NCBI GenBank assembly: GCA_013205585.1
Contig: JABMML010000230.1
Location: 1 to 12,187 of the forward strand
Source: Chitinophagaceae bacterium
GTDB lineage: Bacteria; Bacteroidota; Bacteroidia; Chitinophagales; Chitinophagaceae
Length of the DNA stretch: 12,187 nt
Reading direction: 5' to 3'
Position 1 is the first letter of the stretch. Each line of letters begins with the position of its first letter. The notes below the pieces were generated by a model, which saw only the letters and a list, made by a program, of their open reading frames with translations, searched no databases and was not told where the DNA came from. This document shows positions 5,837 through 12,187 of this stretch, piece after piece. The translations under genes were made by a program, and so were the position numbers.

Positions 5837-6562
5837 ATGTCTACCACCATTTGTTTTGATTTTGGCAACACCCGTTTAAAAGCAGCCATTTTTACCAACA
5901 CCTCCTTGGTAGAATTGCGTGTTTTAGAAACTGGCAGCGTTCAAGAAATTGAAAAATTATTGGCTGAATTTGCTCCAGAAAAAACCATTTTATCTTCGGT
6001 TATACATCACGATAAAGCCATAGAAACCCTGCTTTCAAAAACTACAAAATTTCACTTATTGGGGCCTAGTACTCAAATTAACTTTACCACTCCGGTGGGC
6101 AAGCCAGAAACCATTGGAGCCGATCGCTTGGCCCTGATAGCCGCCGCTGTAGACCAATTCCCCCATGCGCATAATTTAGTCATTTCGTTGGGCACTTGTA
6201 TTACCTATAATTTTGTCAATACCTCCCATGAATTTCTAGGAGGTAGCATTTCGCCAGGCATGCAAATGCGCTTTAAGGCAATGCATGAACAAACTGCCCT
6301 TCTGCCCCTTATTAGCCCCTCCAACGAGTTTCCCTTGGTCGGTTATGATACTAAAACCAATATTTTAAGTGGCGTCATTATGGGAATGGCAGCTGAAATA
6401 GATGGCATAATTACAGCATATGAGCAGAAATATGGCAACTTTAACGTGCTATTAACCGGTGGAGACATTTCTTATTTTGTGCCTCATTTAAAAAAGAGGA
6501 TATTTGCCGACCAAAATTTAATATATAAAGGACTGTATGCTATTTGCGAAAAAAATAATTAG
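5837..6562 (+). CDS. coaX: Type III pantothenate kinase
   Basis: A 241-residue ASKHA-fold kinase catalysing the first step of coenzyme A synthesis, ATP-dependent phosphorylation of pantothenate. The phosphate-1 motif FDFGNTRLK (7-15) with D8, the GADR motif (94-97) with catalytic D96, the GGSISPGMQMR segment (135-145) with the following ALLP, and the C-terminal LLTGGD (205-210) are all present, and length is normal for the family. One departure: the phosphate-2 region reads ISLGTCITYNFV (116-127), where the family usually has D-x-GT and T-x-D. S117 and N125 thus replace two normally acidic residues. Activity may be preserved as a lineage variant; this cannot be decided here. It has a candidate promoter in the divergent gap and its 3' end overlaps the next gene by 26 bp. 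Identity is strong. Confidence 0.93.
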   Translation: MSTTICFDFGNTRLKAAIFTNTSLVELRVLETGSVQEIEKLLAEFAPEKTILSSVIHHDKAIETLLSKTTKFHLLGPSTQINFTTPVGKPETIGADRLALIAAAVDQFPHAHNLVISLGTCITYNFVNTSHEFLGGSISPGMQMRFKAMHEQTALLPLISPSNEFPLVGYDTKTNILSGVIMGMAAEIDGIITAYEQKYGNFNVLLTGGDISYFVPHLKKRIFADQNLIYKGLYAICEKNN

Positions 6563-7922
6563 GTTAACCCCCTTTCTAGGTTTAGTTTGTTTTATCACCC
6601 CAACTAAGGCTCAAATTAATTCCCCTTTTTCTAGGTATGGACTAGGCACTGAAATAGTGAATAGTCAAAATGCAACCAGTCAAGCATTGGGTGGTTTTTC
6701 TGCTGCTTACACTTCTTCCATGAATGGTAGCTTTGGACAAAGCATTAATTTCAATAACCCTGCTTCCTATGGTACTATTTATATGACCACTTTTGATTTA
6801 GGATTGAACTTTAATAATAATAATTTAAGCAAACTATCAAGCCCCACTGGCAAAGAAAAATCTACCTATTTAAGTCCTAATTATATCTTAGTGGGTTTAC
6901 CCATGGATAAAAATAAAAAAACAGGAATGGCATTTGGCCTAAGGCCTGTCTCTCAAATTAATTACTCAGTGAACGAAACAAAAATGATTTCTTCTGGTGA
7001 TACCATTTTCAATAATTATGTTGGACAAGGCGGATTAAACCAGGTGTTTGTTGGTTTTGGTAAGGCTTGGAAATACTTCAGTATTGGAGCCAATACAGGT
7101 TATAATTTAGGACGTCGGAAAATAGAAAATATAAAATCATTTAAAAACAGTACCGATTCTAATTATTTTTTCCAATCTACCTCTAATACCAATACCGTAT
7201 TTGGAGGCGCGTTTTTTCAATGGGGTTTGCTTGGGGAATTTCCTATATATAAAATTCAAAAAGGAAAAGGTGTTCAAAAAACAGAATACTCATTAAGCTA
7301 TGGTGCTACAGGAACCATGGACCAGACCATGAAAGGCAAACAAGATATGGTACGTTCTACGGGTAATTTTACAGCTTCTGCTTCTACTCCTTTAGATACT
7401 GCTATTTCTGTTCGAAATCTTAAAGGCAATGTTACCATACCTGCTATGTATACTTTAGGATTAGCCTTGCATAAAAAAGAATTTGATACAAGAGGCAGTT
7501 ACGATCAATGGGTATTGGGTGTAGAATACAATAGCGCCGCATGGCAGGACAAGTACAGCTTCTATGGACAAAAGGATGTACTGTCTAATTCTTGGATGTT
7601 TCGTGTAGGGGCGCAGTTTTGTCCTAATGCTTTCAACTATGAAAGTTATTGGTCTACAGTTAGTTACAGAGCAGGGTTTTATACTGGTCAAGACTATATA
7701 AACATAGACAGTAAGGGCTTGAAAATCGCTGCCTTGACTATGGGATTGGGGCTGCCTATTAGAAAATATCGTTCCTACGATTTACAATATACTTTACTAA
7801 ATTTAGCATTGCAAGTAGGCCAAAGAGGTTCCGGCGTAAACGATTACAAAGAAAGCTTTGTTCAATTTACATTAGGCTATAGCTTGAGTGATGTTTGGTT
7901 TAATAAACGCAAATATGATTAA
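6537..7922 (+). CDS. Secreted outer-membrane beta-barrel protein, FadL/OmpP1-like
   Basis: A 461-residue protein with a clear signal peptide: basic AKKIIR, a hydrophobic core, and predicted cleavage after TKA (residue 25), giving a mature start QINSPFSRYGLG. The rest is rich in Gly, Asn, Ser and aromatic residues, with alternating amphipathic strands (for example YSLSYGATGTMDQT and FVQFTLGYSLSDVWF near the C-terminus), as expected of an outer-membrane barrel. The xSPFSRYGLG opening and the place next to coaX and ahead of lptC match Bacteroidota proteins often labelled OmpP1/FadL-like; the transported substrate is unknown. The ATG at 6537 lies inside coaX (26-bp overlap) and yields a complete signal peptide, which supports this start and suggests translational coupling. 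The stop overlaps the next gene by 8 bp. Outer-membrane barrel: likely. FadL family: moderate. Confidence 0.8.
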   Translation: MLFAKKIIRLTPFLGLVCFITPTKAQINSPFSRYGLGTEIVNSQNATSQALGGFSAAYTSSMNGSFGQSINFNNPASYGTIYMTTFDLGLNFNNNNLSKLSSPTGKEKSTYLSPNYILVGLPMDKNKKTGMAFGLRPVSQINYSVNETKMISSGDTIFNNYVGQGGLNQVFVGFGKAWKYFSIGANTGYNLGRRKIENIKSFKNSTDSNYFFQSTSNTNTVFGGAFFQWGLLGEFPIYKIQKGKGVQKTEYSLSYGATGTMDQTMKGKQDMVRSTGNFTASASTPLDTAISVRNLKGNVTIPAMYTLGLALHKKEFDTRGSYDQWVLGVEYNSAAWQDKYSFYGQKDVLSNSWMFRVGAQFCPNAFNYESYWSTVSYRAGFYTGQDYINIDSKGLKIAALTMGLGLPIRKYRSYDLQYTLLNLALQVGQRGSGVNDYKESFVQFTLGYSLSDVWFNKRKYD

Positions 7923-8508
7923 TACTTTATTCTATAAAAATACTAAACTAGCAGTTGCTTTATTAAGTAGCTGCTTTTTTATGCTGGCCTGCGAAAATAA
8001 TGTCAATGATGTGCAAGCCTTAAGTGCACGTATTGGAGGTATTGATGTAGGAAAAGACGTATCTATTTTTATTAGCACCGATGGAAAAATGACAGCCAAA
8101 TTGATGGCGCCACTAATGAGAAAATACTTATTGGATAGTGGTAGGATGGTAGAATTTCCAAATACGCTAAAAGTAGATTTTTATAAAGACAGCTTACATA
8201 TTGAAAGTAAGCTTAGCGCCGACTATGCCAATTATAAAGAGGAAGAGAATAAAGTTTTTTTAAAAGACAATGTAATTGTATACAATGTGCTAGGCGATAC
8301 TTTATGGTGCAAGGAAATGATCTGGGATCAAAATACCAATAAGTTCACTACCGATAAAGAAGTAATTGTAAAACAGCACAACCCTATCGCTAAAATTTAT
8401 GGTAAGGGTTTTGAAGCCAATCAAGACCTAAGCGATATTCATATTTTTAAACCGCAATCAAATAGTTTTGCCATACTATCCGATAGTACTGGCATCAATC
8501 CTAAATAA
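7915..8508 (+). CDS. lptC: LPS export protein LptC-like, possible lipoprotein
   Basis: A 197-residue periplasmic protein resembling LptC (YrbK), the bitopic component that passes lipopolysaccharide from the LptBFG transporter to the LptA bridge. A hydrophobic segment (11-25) is followed by C26 in FMLACENN. This could be a relaxed lipobox, making the protein a lipoprotein rather than a helix-anchored one, but M at -3 is non-standard. The body is beta-rich with the LptC-like run KLSADYANYKEEENKVFLKDN (about 95-115) and the GDTLWCKEMIWDQNTNKF segment, typical of stacked OstA-like strands. I chose the ATG at 7915, which overlaps the upstream stop as ATGATTAA (8 bp); a frame open from 7888 would add 9 residues and a longer overlap. 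It follows the barrel gene and precedes the reductase by 5 bp. Family call is good; lipidation is inferred. Confidence 0.85.
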   Translation: MINTLFYKNTKLAVALLSSCFFMLACENNVNDVQALSARIGGIDVGKDVSIFISTDGKMTAKLMAPLMRKYLLDSGRMVEFPNTLKVDFYKDSLHIESKLSADYANYKEEENKVFLKDNVIVYNVLGDTLWCKEMIWDQNTNKFTTDKEVIVKQHNPIAKIYGKGFEANQDLSDIHIFKPQSNSFAILSDSTGINPK

Positions 8509-8513
8509 TTTTT

Positions 8514-9503
8514 ATGGAATATAGAAAAATGGGAAAGACTGGCTTACAACTAAGTACACTTAGTTTTGGAAGCTGGATTACTTTTCACAAACAAATTAAT
8601 GACGGCATTGCCGACGAGCTAATGGGTATTGCCTACGATGCAGGTATAAACTTTTTTGACAATGCAGAAGTATATGCAGCAGGAGAGAGTGAGAAAATGA
8701 TGGGGCGCGTGTTAAGCAATAAAAAATGGGATAGAACTTCAATTGTTTTATCTTCTAAAGCTTATTTTGGATGGAGAGGCAAAGCAAATAAACCCAATCA
8801 AACAGGACTTAGTAGAAAGCATTTAACCGAGGCCTGTCATGAAGCTTTAAAAAGATTAGAAACCGATTATCTAGACCTTTACTACTGTCATAGACCCGAT
8901 AAAACTACCCCTATTGAAGAAGTGGTGCAAACCATGAACACACTTATTCAACAAGGAAAAATTTTATACTGGGGCACTAGCGAGTGGAGTGGTGTTGAAA
9001 TTATGGAAGCCCACAGAGTAGCGGCAGCTCAACATTTAATTGGCCCATCTGTAGAACAACCTCAATACAATTTATTTGAGCGTGCAAAAATGGAAAACGA
9101 ATACCTAGAAATTTTTAAAAATGTAGGTATGGGTACAACCATTTGGAGTCCTTTAGCCTCAGGGCTTTTAACGGGTAAATACAACGATGGTATACCAGAA
9201 GGTTCGCGTTTTCAATTAGAAGGTTTTGAATGGTTAAGAGACCGCTTATTAATGCAAGACAGAATCAAAAAAGTACAACAATTGGGCGTTATGGCGAAGG
9301 CCTTAAAAGTAAGTACCGCTTCATTGAGTATTGCTTGGTGTATCAAAAACCCAAATGTAAGTACGGCTATTTTAGGGGCTACCAGCAAAGCGCAATTAGT
9401 AGATAACTTAACCGCCATTGACACTGCAGCCTTATTAACGCCTGAAATAATGGAACAAATTGAAGGCATTGTTGAAACAAAACCAAAATTACCTGAGTGG
9501 TAA
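8514..9503 (+). CDS. Aldo/keto reductase, Kv-beta-like subfamily
   Basis: A 329-residue NADPH-dependent TIM-barrel oxidoreductase. The catalytic tetrad is visible: D49 and Y54 in FFDNAEVY, K82 in SSKAY, and H126 in YYCHRPD. The segment WSPLASGLLTGKY (211-223) and the C-terminal AILGATSKAQLVDNL (about 285-299) bind the cofactor. The opening MEYRKMGKTGLQLSTLSFGSW and the overall pattern resemble the voltage-gated potassium channel beta-subunit group (AKR6/AKR14-like). Eukaryotic Kv-beta has Asn at the fourth tetrad position, whereas this protein keeps His, as active bacterial reductases do. It lies 5 bp after lptC and 32 bp before the CorC-like gene. No channel subunit is nearby, so a channel role is not supported. 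Substrate is unknown; reduction of reactive aldehydes is a usual role for such enzymes. Confidence 0.94.
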   Translation: MEYRKMGKTGLQLSTLSFGSWITFHKQINDGIADELMGIAYDAGINFFDNAEVYAAGESEKMMGRVLSNKKWDRTSIVLSSKAYFGWRGKANKPNQTGLSRKHLTEACHEALKRLETDYLDLYYCHRPDKTTPIEEVVQTMNTLIQQGKILYWGTSEWSGVEIMEAHRVAAAQHLIGPSVEQPQYNLFERAKMENEYLEIFKNVGMGTTIWSPLASGLLTGKYNDGIPEGSRFQLEGFEWLRDRLLMQDRIKKVQQLGVMAKALKVSTASLSIAWCIKNPNVSTAILGATSKAQLVDNLTAIDTAALLTPEIMEQIEGIVETKPKLPEW

Positions 9504-9507
9504 TGAC

Positions 9508-9515
9508 TAATTTTG
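9508..9515 (+). promoter_or_regulatory. Candidate -7 promoter element of CorC-like gene
   Basis: TAATTTTG matches TAnnTTTG exactly in the 32-bp gap, 20 bp before the start codon. No -33 element is evident because the upstream sequence is the end of the reductase gene. The gene may be read from both this site and the upstream operon. Confidence 0.3.
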
Positions 9516-9535
9516 AAATTGAATAAACCATTTAT

Positions 9536-10771
9536 ATGCTTTTCGCTATAGTAGCATCTTTAATTTTGATTGGCTTTTTCTCAGGCTATGAAATTGGCTT
9601 TGTGAGTGCCAACAGGTTAAGCTTAGAGCTTAAAAAAAAGCAGGGCAATAAGTCTGGAAAAATTATAGCAAAGTTTTTAGAAACACCTACACAATTTATT
9701 GGCACTTGTTTAATAGGTTTAAATATTTCCTTAGTGGTATTTGGTATTCAATTCGAGGCCTTATTAGATAAATTTATTTGGGAGAGGTGGGCGCTAGGCC
9801 CCTACTCCATATTACTAGGCAATACTATTTTATCAACGCTTGTGATATTGCTTATAGGCGAGCTAGTACCCAAGGCCATATTCAAAGCCAGGGCCGCTTC
9901 CATGATTACTCTGTTCGCCCCTTTGGCGCAATTTTTTCATCTATTATTTAGACCCATCACTATATTACTTGTGAACCTAGCGCAATTTGTATTGAAATAT
10001 TTATTTCAAATGCGTATCATTCATAAAAAAGAAGGTTTCACTAAAGTAGACCTAGCGCATTTTGTACAACAAACAAAACAATCAAAAGAACAACAAGATT
10101 TAAATACCGATTTATTTGAAAATGCATTAAGCTTACCCGATATAAAAATTAGAGAGTGCTTAGTGCCGAGAACAGAAATTGTTGGTGTGGATTTAAGTAC
10201 TTCTATTCAAAGCTTAAGTGAAGTCTTTATTGAAACTAAATTAAGTAAGCTCATTGTTTATGATGAAACCTTAGATGTAATAGTGGGTTATGTGCATCAA
10301 CTAGATTTATTTAAAAAGCCTACTCAAATTGCTTCTATTTTACACTCTATTCCACTTGTTACAGAGAGCATGAATGCAGCAGACCTTATCAGTTTATTCT
10401 CTAAAAAAAGAAAAAGTATTGCCTGGGTGGTAGATGAATTTGGAGGCACCGCCGGTATTGTCACCATGGAAGATGTGCTTGAAGAAATTTTTGGAGAAAT
10501 TGAAGATGAATATGATGAGCAGGACTTGATTGAAAAAAAGCTCTCAGATACGGAGTATATATTTAGTGGGCGTCTGGAGCTTGACTATTTATATGAAAAA
10601 TATGGAATAGATTTTTCAGCAGACAGCTCTGAAACCCTCAGTGGCTATTTAATTCAATACCACGAGTCCATTCCTAAAATGCGCGCAATTATCCATTTGC
10701 CTCATTTTGACGCCGAAATATTAGCCGTAAGTGATACCCGAATTGAAAAGGCAAAAATTAAAATCCGCTAG
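9536..10771 (+). CDS. CNNM / CBS / CorC-HlyC domain membrane protein
   Basis: A 411-residue protein of the HlyC/CorC family (bacterial CNNM relatives). The N-terminal DUF21/CNNM domain spans about 1-160, with the conserved SGYEIG (16-21), NRLSLEL (26-32) and GELVPKAIF (108-116) motifs and three or four transmembrane helices (about 2-16, 55-75, 93-110, 123-157). A CBS pair follows: CBS1 about 205-262, opening CLVPRTEI, and CBS2 about 266-322, closing with the signature FGGTAGIVTMEDVLEEIFGEIEDEYD. The C-terminal CorC_HlyC domain is about 338-410. Such proteins are linked to Mg2+ or Co2+ efflux and resistance; CBS pairs usually bind adenine nucleotides. A haemolysin label would be historical. 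Gliding protein GldE is a relative, so that role cannot be excluded by sequence alone. Candidate -7 element lies upstream. The stop is followed by a 71-bp gap with several T-runs and no strong hairpin. Confidence 0.94.
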   Translation: MLFAIVASLILIGFFSGYEIGFVSANRLSLELKKKQGNKSGKIIAKFLETPTQFIGTCLIGLNISLVVFGIQFEALLDKFIWERWALGPYSILLGNTILSTLVILLIGELVPKAIFKARAASMITLFAPLAQFFHLLFRPITILLVNLAQFVLKYLFQMRIIHKKEGFTKVDLAHFVQQTKQSKEQQDLNTDLFENALSLPDIKIRECLVPRTEIVGVDLSTSIQSLSEVFIETKLSKLIVYDETLDVIVGYVHQLDLFKKPTQIASILHSIPLVTESMNAADLISLFSKKRKSIAWVVDEFGGTAGIVTMEDVLEEIFGEIEDEYDEQDLIEKKLSDTEYIFSGRLELDYLYEKYGIDFSADSSETLSGYLIQYHESIPKMRAIIHLPHFDAEILAVSDTRIEKAKIKIR

Positions 10772-10842
10772 TCCTTTTTTTGATTTTTGGACCCCCTTTT
10801 TCCACTAGAACCCTTAACTTTAGCCCTCATTGAAAATGTATT

Positions 10843-11697
10843 ATGGCACTATTTGACCGATTTAAAAAAACAGATGAATCTGAGATGTCTTTCATCGATC
10901 ATTTGGAAGTATTAAGGGGTACGATTGTTCGCTCATTAAGCGCTGTATTAATTACTTCGGCAATCATATTTATTTATCGTGATTGGGTTATGGACAATGT
11001 AATCACGGGTCCACTGAATTCAGAGTTCATTACGTATAAAGTATTCTGCGATTTAAGTCATTGGTTAAATTTAGGAGATGCACTTTGTATGCCTCCTGTG
11101 AAAGTATCTTTACAAAGCACCACTTTCGGTGGCCAATTTTTAAGCAGTATTAGCATGGCCTTTGTGGGTGGTTTAATCATAGCCTTCCCTTTTATATTTT
11201 ATCAAATATGGTCATTCATAAAACCAGCATTAAAAGAAAAAGAAGTTAAGAATACAAGGTTCATGATTTTTTGGGTTTCTTTATTTTTCTTCATGGGTAC
11301 TGCCTTTGGATTTTTTGTACTAGGCCCCTTTACTTTTAATTTTTTAGCAGGCTTTCAGTTGGGTTCAAAAGGTGCTATCACCACCATTCCAACATTCGCC
11401 GATTACTTAGATAACTTAACCAACTTAATATTAGGTTGTGGTATTGCCTTTGAACTACCCGTCATTGTATTTTTATTAACCAAAATTGGCTTAATCACTC
11501 CTACGTTTTTAAGTACTACGCGAAAATATGCAGCGGTTATTATTTTATTGGTAGCTGCCTTTATTACACCAAGTCCAGACTGGTATAGTCAATTAATTGT
11601 TTTTATACCTCTATATACTTTATTTGAATTTAGCATTTTTGTTTCAAGATGGGCGCATAAGTCTGTTAAAAAAGCAGAAGACGAAGACTGGGATTAA
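10843..11697 (+). CDS. tatC: Twin-arginine translocase subunit TatC
   Basis: A 284-residue polytopic inner-membrane protein, the receptor of the Tat pathway that exports folded proteins bearing twin-arginine signals. Family marks are MSFIDHLEVLR (15-25), FYQIWSFIKPALKEKE (119-134), FELPVIVFLL (203-212) and ITPSPD (241-246). Six transmembrane helices fit about 32-48, 105-123, 141-162, 190-211, 228-242 and 249-267. E134 and E204 align with E. coli TatC E103 and E170. E15 of E. coli (in HLIELR) aligns with V23, while the neighbouring residue is E22. The first periplasmic loop (about 49-104) is some 20 residues longer than in E. coli and holds C69 and C82, which could form a disulfide. The protein ends in an acidic tail. 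TatA/TatB are not in this window. The ATG at 10843 is the only good start; a 71-bp gap precedes it. Confidence 0.96.
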   Translation: MALFDRFKKTDESEMSFIDHLEVLRGTIVRSLSAVLITSAIIFIYRDWVMDNVITGPLNSEFITYKVFCDLSHWLNLGDALCMPPVKVSLQSTTFGGQFLSSISMAFVGGLIIAFPFIFYQIWSFIKPALKEKEVKNTRFMIFWVSLFFFMGTAFGFFVLGPFTFNFLAGFQLGSKGAITTIPTFADYLDNLTNLILGCGIAFELPVIVFLLTKIGLITPTFLSTTRKYAAVIILLVAAFITPSPDWYSQLIVFIPLYTLFEFSIFVSRWAHKSVKKAEDEDWD

Positions 11698-11734
11698 GAT
11701 GAAGGTTATTTAAAAAATAGATAAAACTAAAAAT

Positions 11735-12187
11735 ATGAATGACGTATTTGATGCTACCAAGCCCATTGCCTTAGGCGCCGACCACGCAGGTGTCGATTTT
11801 AAAAATACCATCAATACTTGGTTGCAAGAAAAAGGATATACCACCAAGGACTTTGGTACCTATAATACCGATTCCGTAGACTACCCCGACTTCGCTCATC
11901 CCACAGCTACTAGTGTTGAAACAGGAGAAGCTGCTTTTGGTATTCTATTTTGCGGTAGCGCCAACGGTGTAGCCATGACAGCCAATAAGCATGCAGGTAT
12001 TAGAGCTGGCATATGTTGGCAAACCGAATTAGCCGAATTAACCCGTTTACACAATGATGCCAATATGATTTGTATCCCTGCTCGTTATGTAAGTATTGAG
12101 CTTGCTAAAGAAATGATAGAAAAATTTATGAGTACTGCCTTCGAAGGGGGTAGACATCAAAATAGAGTTCAAAAAATTTCATGTTAA
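11735..12187 (+). CDS. rpiB: Ribose-5-phosphate isomerase B
   Basis: A 150-residue enzyme of the RpiB/LacAB family, complete, its stop TAA being the last three bases of the window. It interconverts ribose 5-phosphate and ribulose 5-phosphate in the pentose phosphate pathway. Family motifs are present in order: GADHAG (14-19) with D16 and H17, SVDYPDFAH (47-55), the active-site FCGSANGVAMTANK (72-85) with catalytic C73, RLHNDAN (104-110) with H106, PAR (115-117), and the C-terminal FEGGRHQNRVQKI segment. C73 in the catalytic position favours RpiB over LacA/LacB, but allose-specific isomerases look alike. The ATG at 11735 gives a slightly longer N-terminus than in many relatives. It follows tatC by 37 bp with an A-rich leader and no Shine-Dalgarno sequence, so it may be cotranscribed. 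Confidence 0.95.
   Translation: MNDVFDATKPIALGADHAGVDFKNTINTWLQEKGYTTKDFGTYNTDSVDYPDFAHPTATSVETGEAAFGILFCGSANGVAMTANKHAGIRAGICWQTELAELTRLHNDANMICIPARYVSIELAKEMIEKFMSTAFEGGRHQNRVQKISC

Noticed and set aside
8514..10771. Aldo/keto reductase plus CBS-domain transporter as a redox-sensing ion channel system
   Set aside because: The reductase resembles Kv-beta subunits only at the level of subfamily, keeps an active His, and its neighbour is a separate CNNM-type protein with no channel domain.
10771..10805. GTCC / GGAC with T-runs after the CorC-like gene as a terminator
   Set aside because: The stem is only 4 bp with a 14-nt loop, too weak to call.
10815..10822. TAACTTTA as the tatC promoter -7 element
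   Set aside because: It lacks the final G of TAnnTTTG and has no -33 element at a normal distance.

Overview
The window looks like a chromosomal segment of a low-GC member of the Bacteroidota, most like Chitinophagaceae or a near relative. This is inferred from the sequence alone. The signs are: no Shine-Dalgarno sequences but A-rich leaders before the start codons; matches to the Bacteroidota -7 promoter element TAnnTTTG in several intergenic gaps; lineage-typical genes (ribosomal protein THX, a DUF4286 protein, a TatC with a long first periplasmic loop); and the gene order coaX - outer-membrane barrel - lptC - CorC-like transporter. I see no mobile element, CRISPR array, rRNA, tRNA or sign of recent transfer. 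Most of the window is ordinary core genome.

Layout. Bases 1-2127 (+): the 3' part of an unrecognised gene, then exonuclease III and a DUF4286 protein, closely spaced. Bases 2128-2386: a 259-bp gap, the richest non-coding stretch in the window. It holds two interleaved inverted repeats that could form an RNA pseudoknot, an A/T-tract dyad, and a candidate promoter for the HU gene. Bases 2387-3944 (+): HU, a strong intrinsic terminator, then ribosomal protein THX with a repetitive Lys/Ala-rich tail, a 67-residue CxxC membrane protein and an FkbM-type methyltransferase, the last three with short gaps. Bases 3950-5730 (-): a glycosyltransferase followed 2 bp later by the GTPase MeaB, running convergently towards the methyltransferase.

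Bases 5837-12187 (+): a long collinear run. coaX (coenzyme A synthesis) overlaps a secreted outer-membrane beta-barrel protein, which overlaps lptC (LPS export). An aldo/keto reductase, a CNNM/CBS/CorC membrane protein, tatC (twin-arginine export) and rpiB (pentose phosphate pathway) follow. Envelope biogenesis (barrel, LptC, TatC, CorC-like) is the loose theme; the other genes are housekeeping neighbours.

I found no convincing new multi-gene system. The items most worth a second look are the intergenic interleaved inverted repeats, the tandem-repeat tail on THX, the loss of two usually acidic positions in CoaX, and the small CxxC membrane protein.
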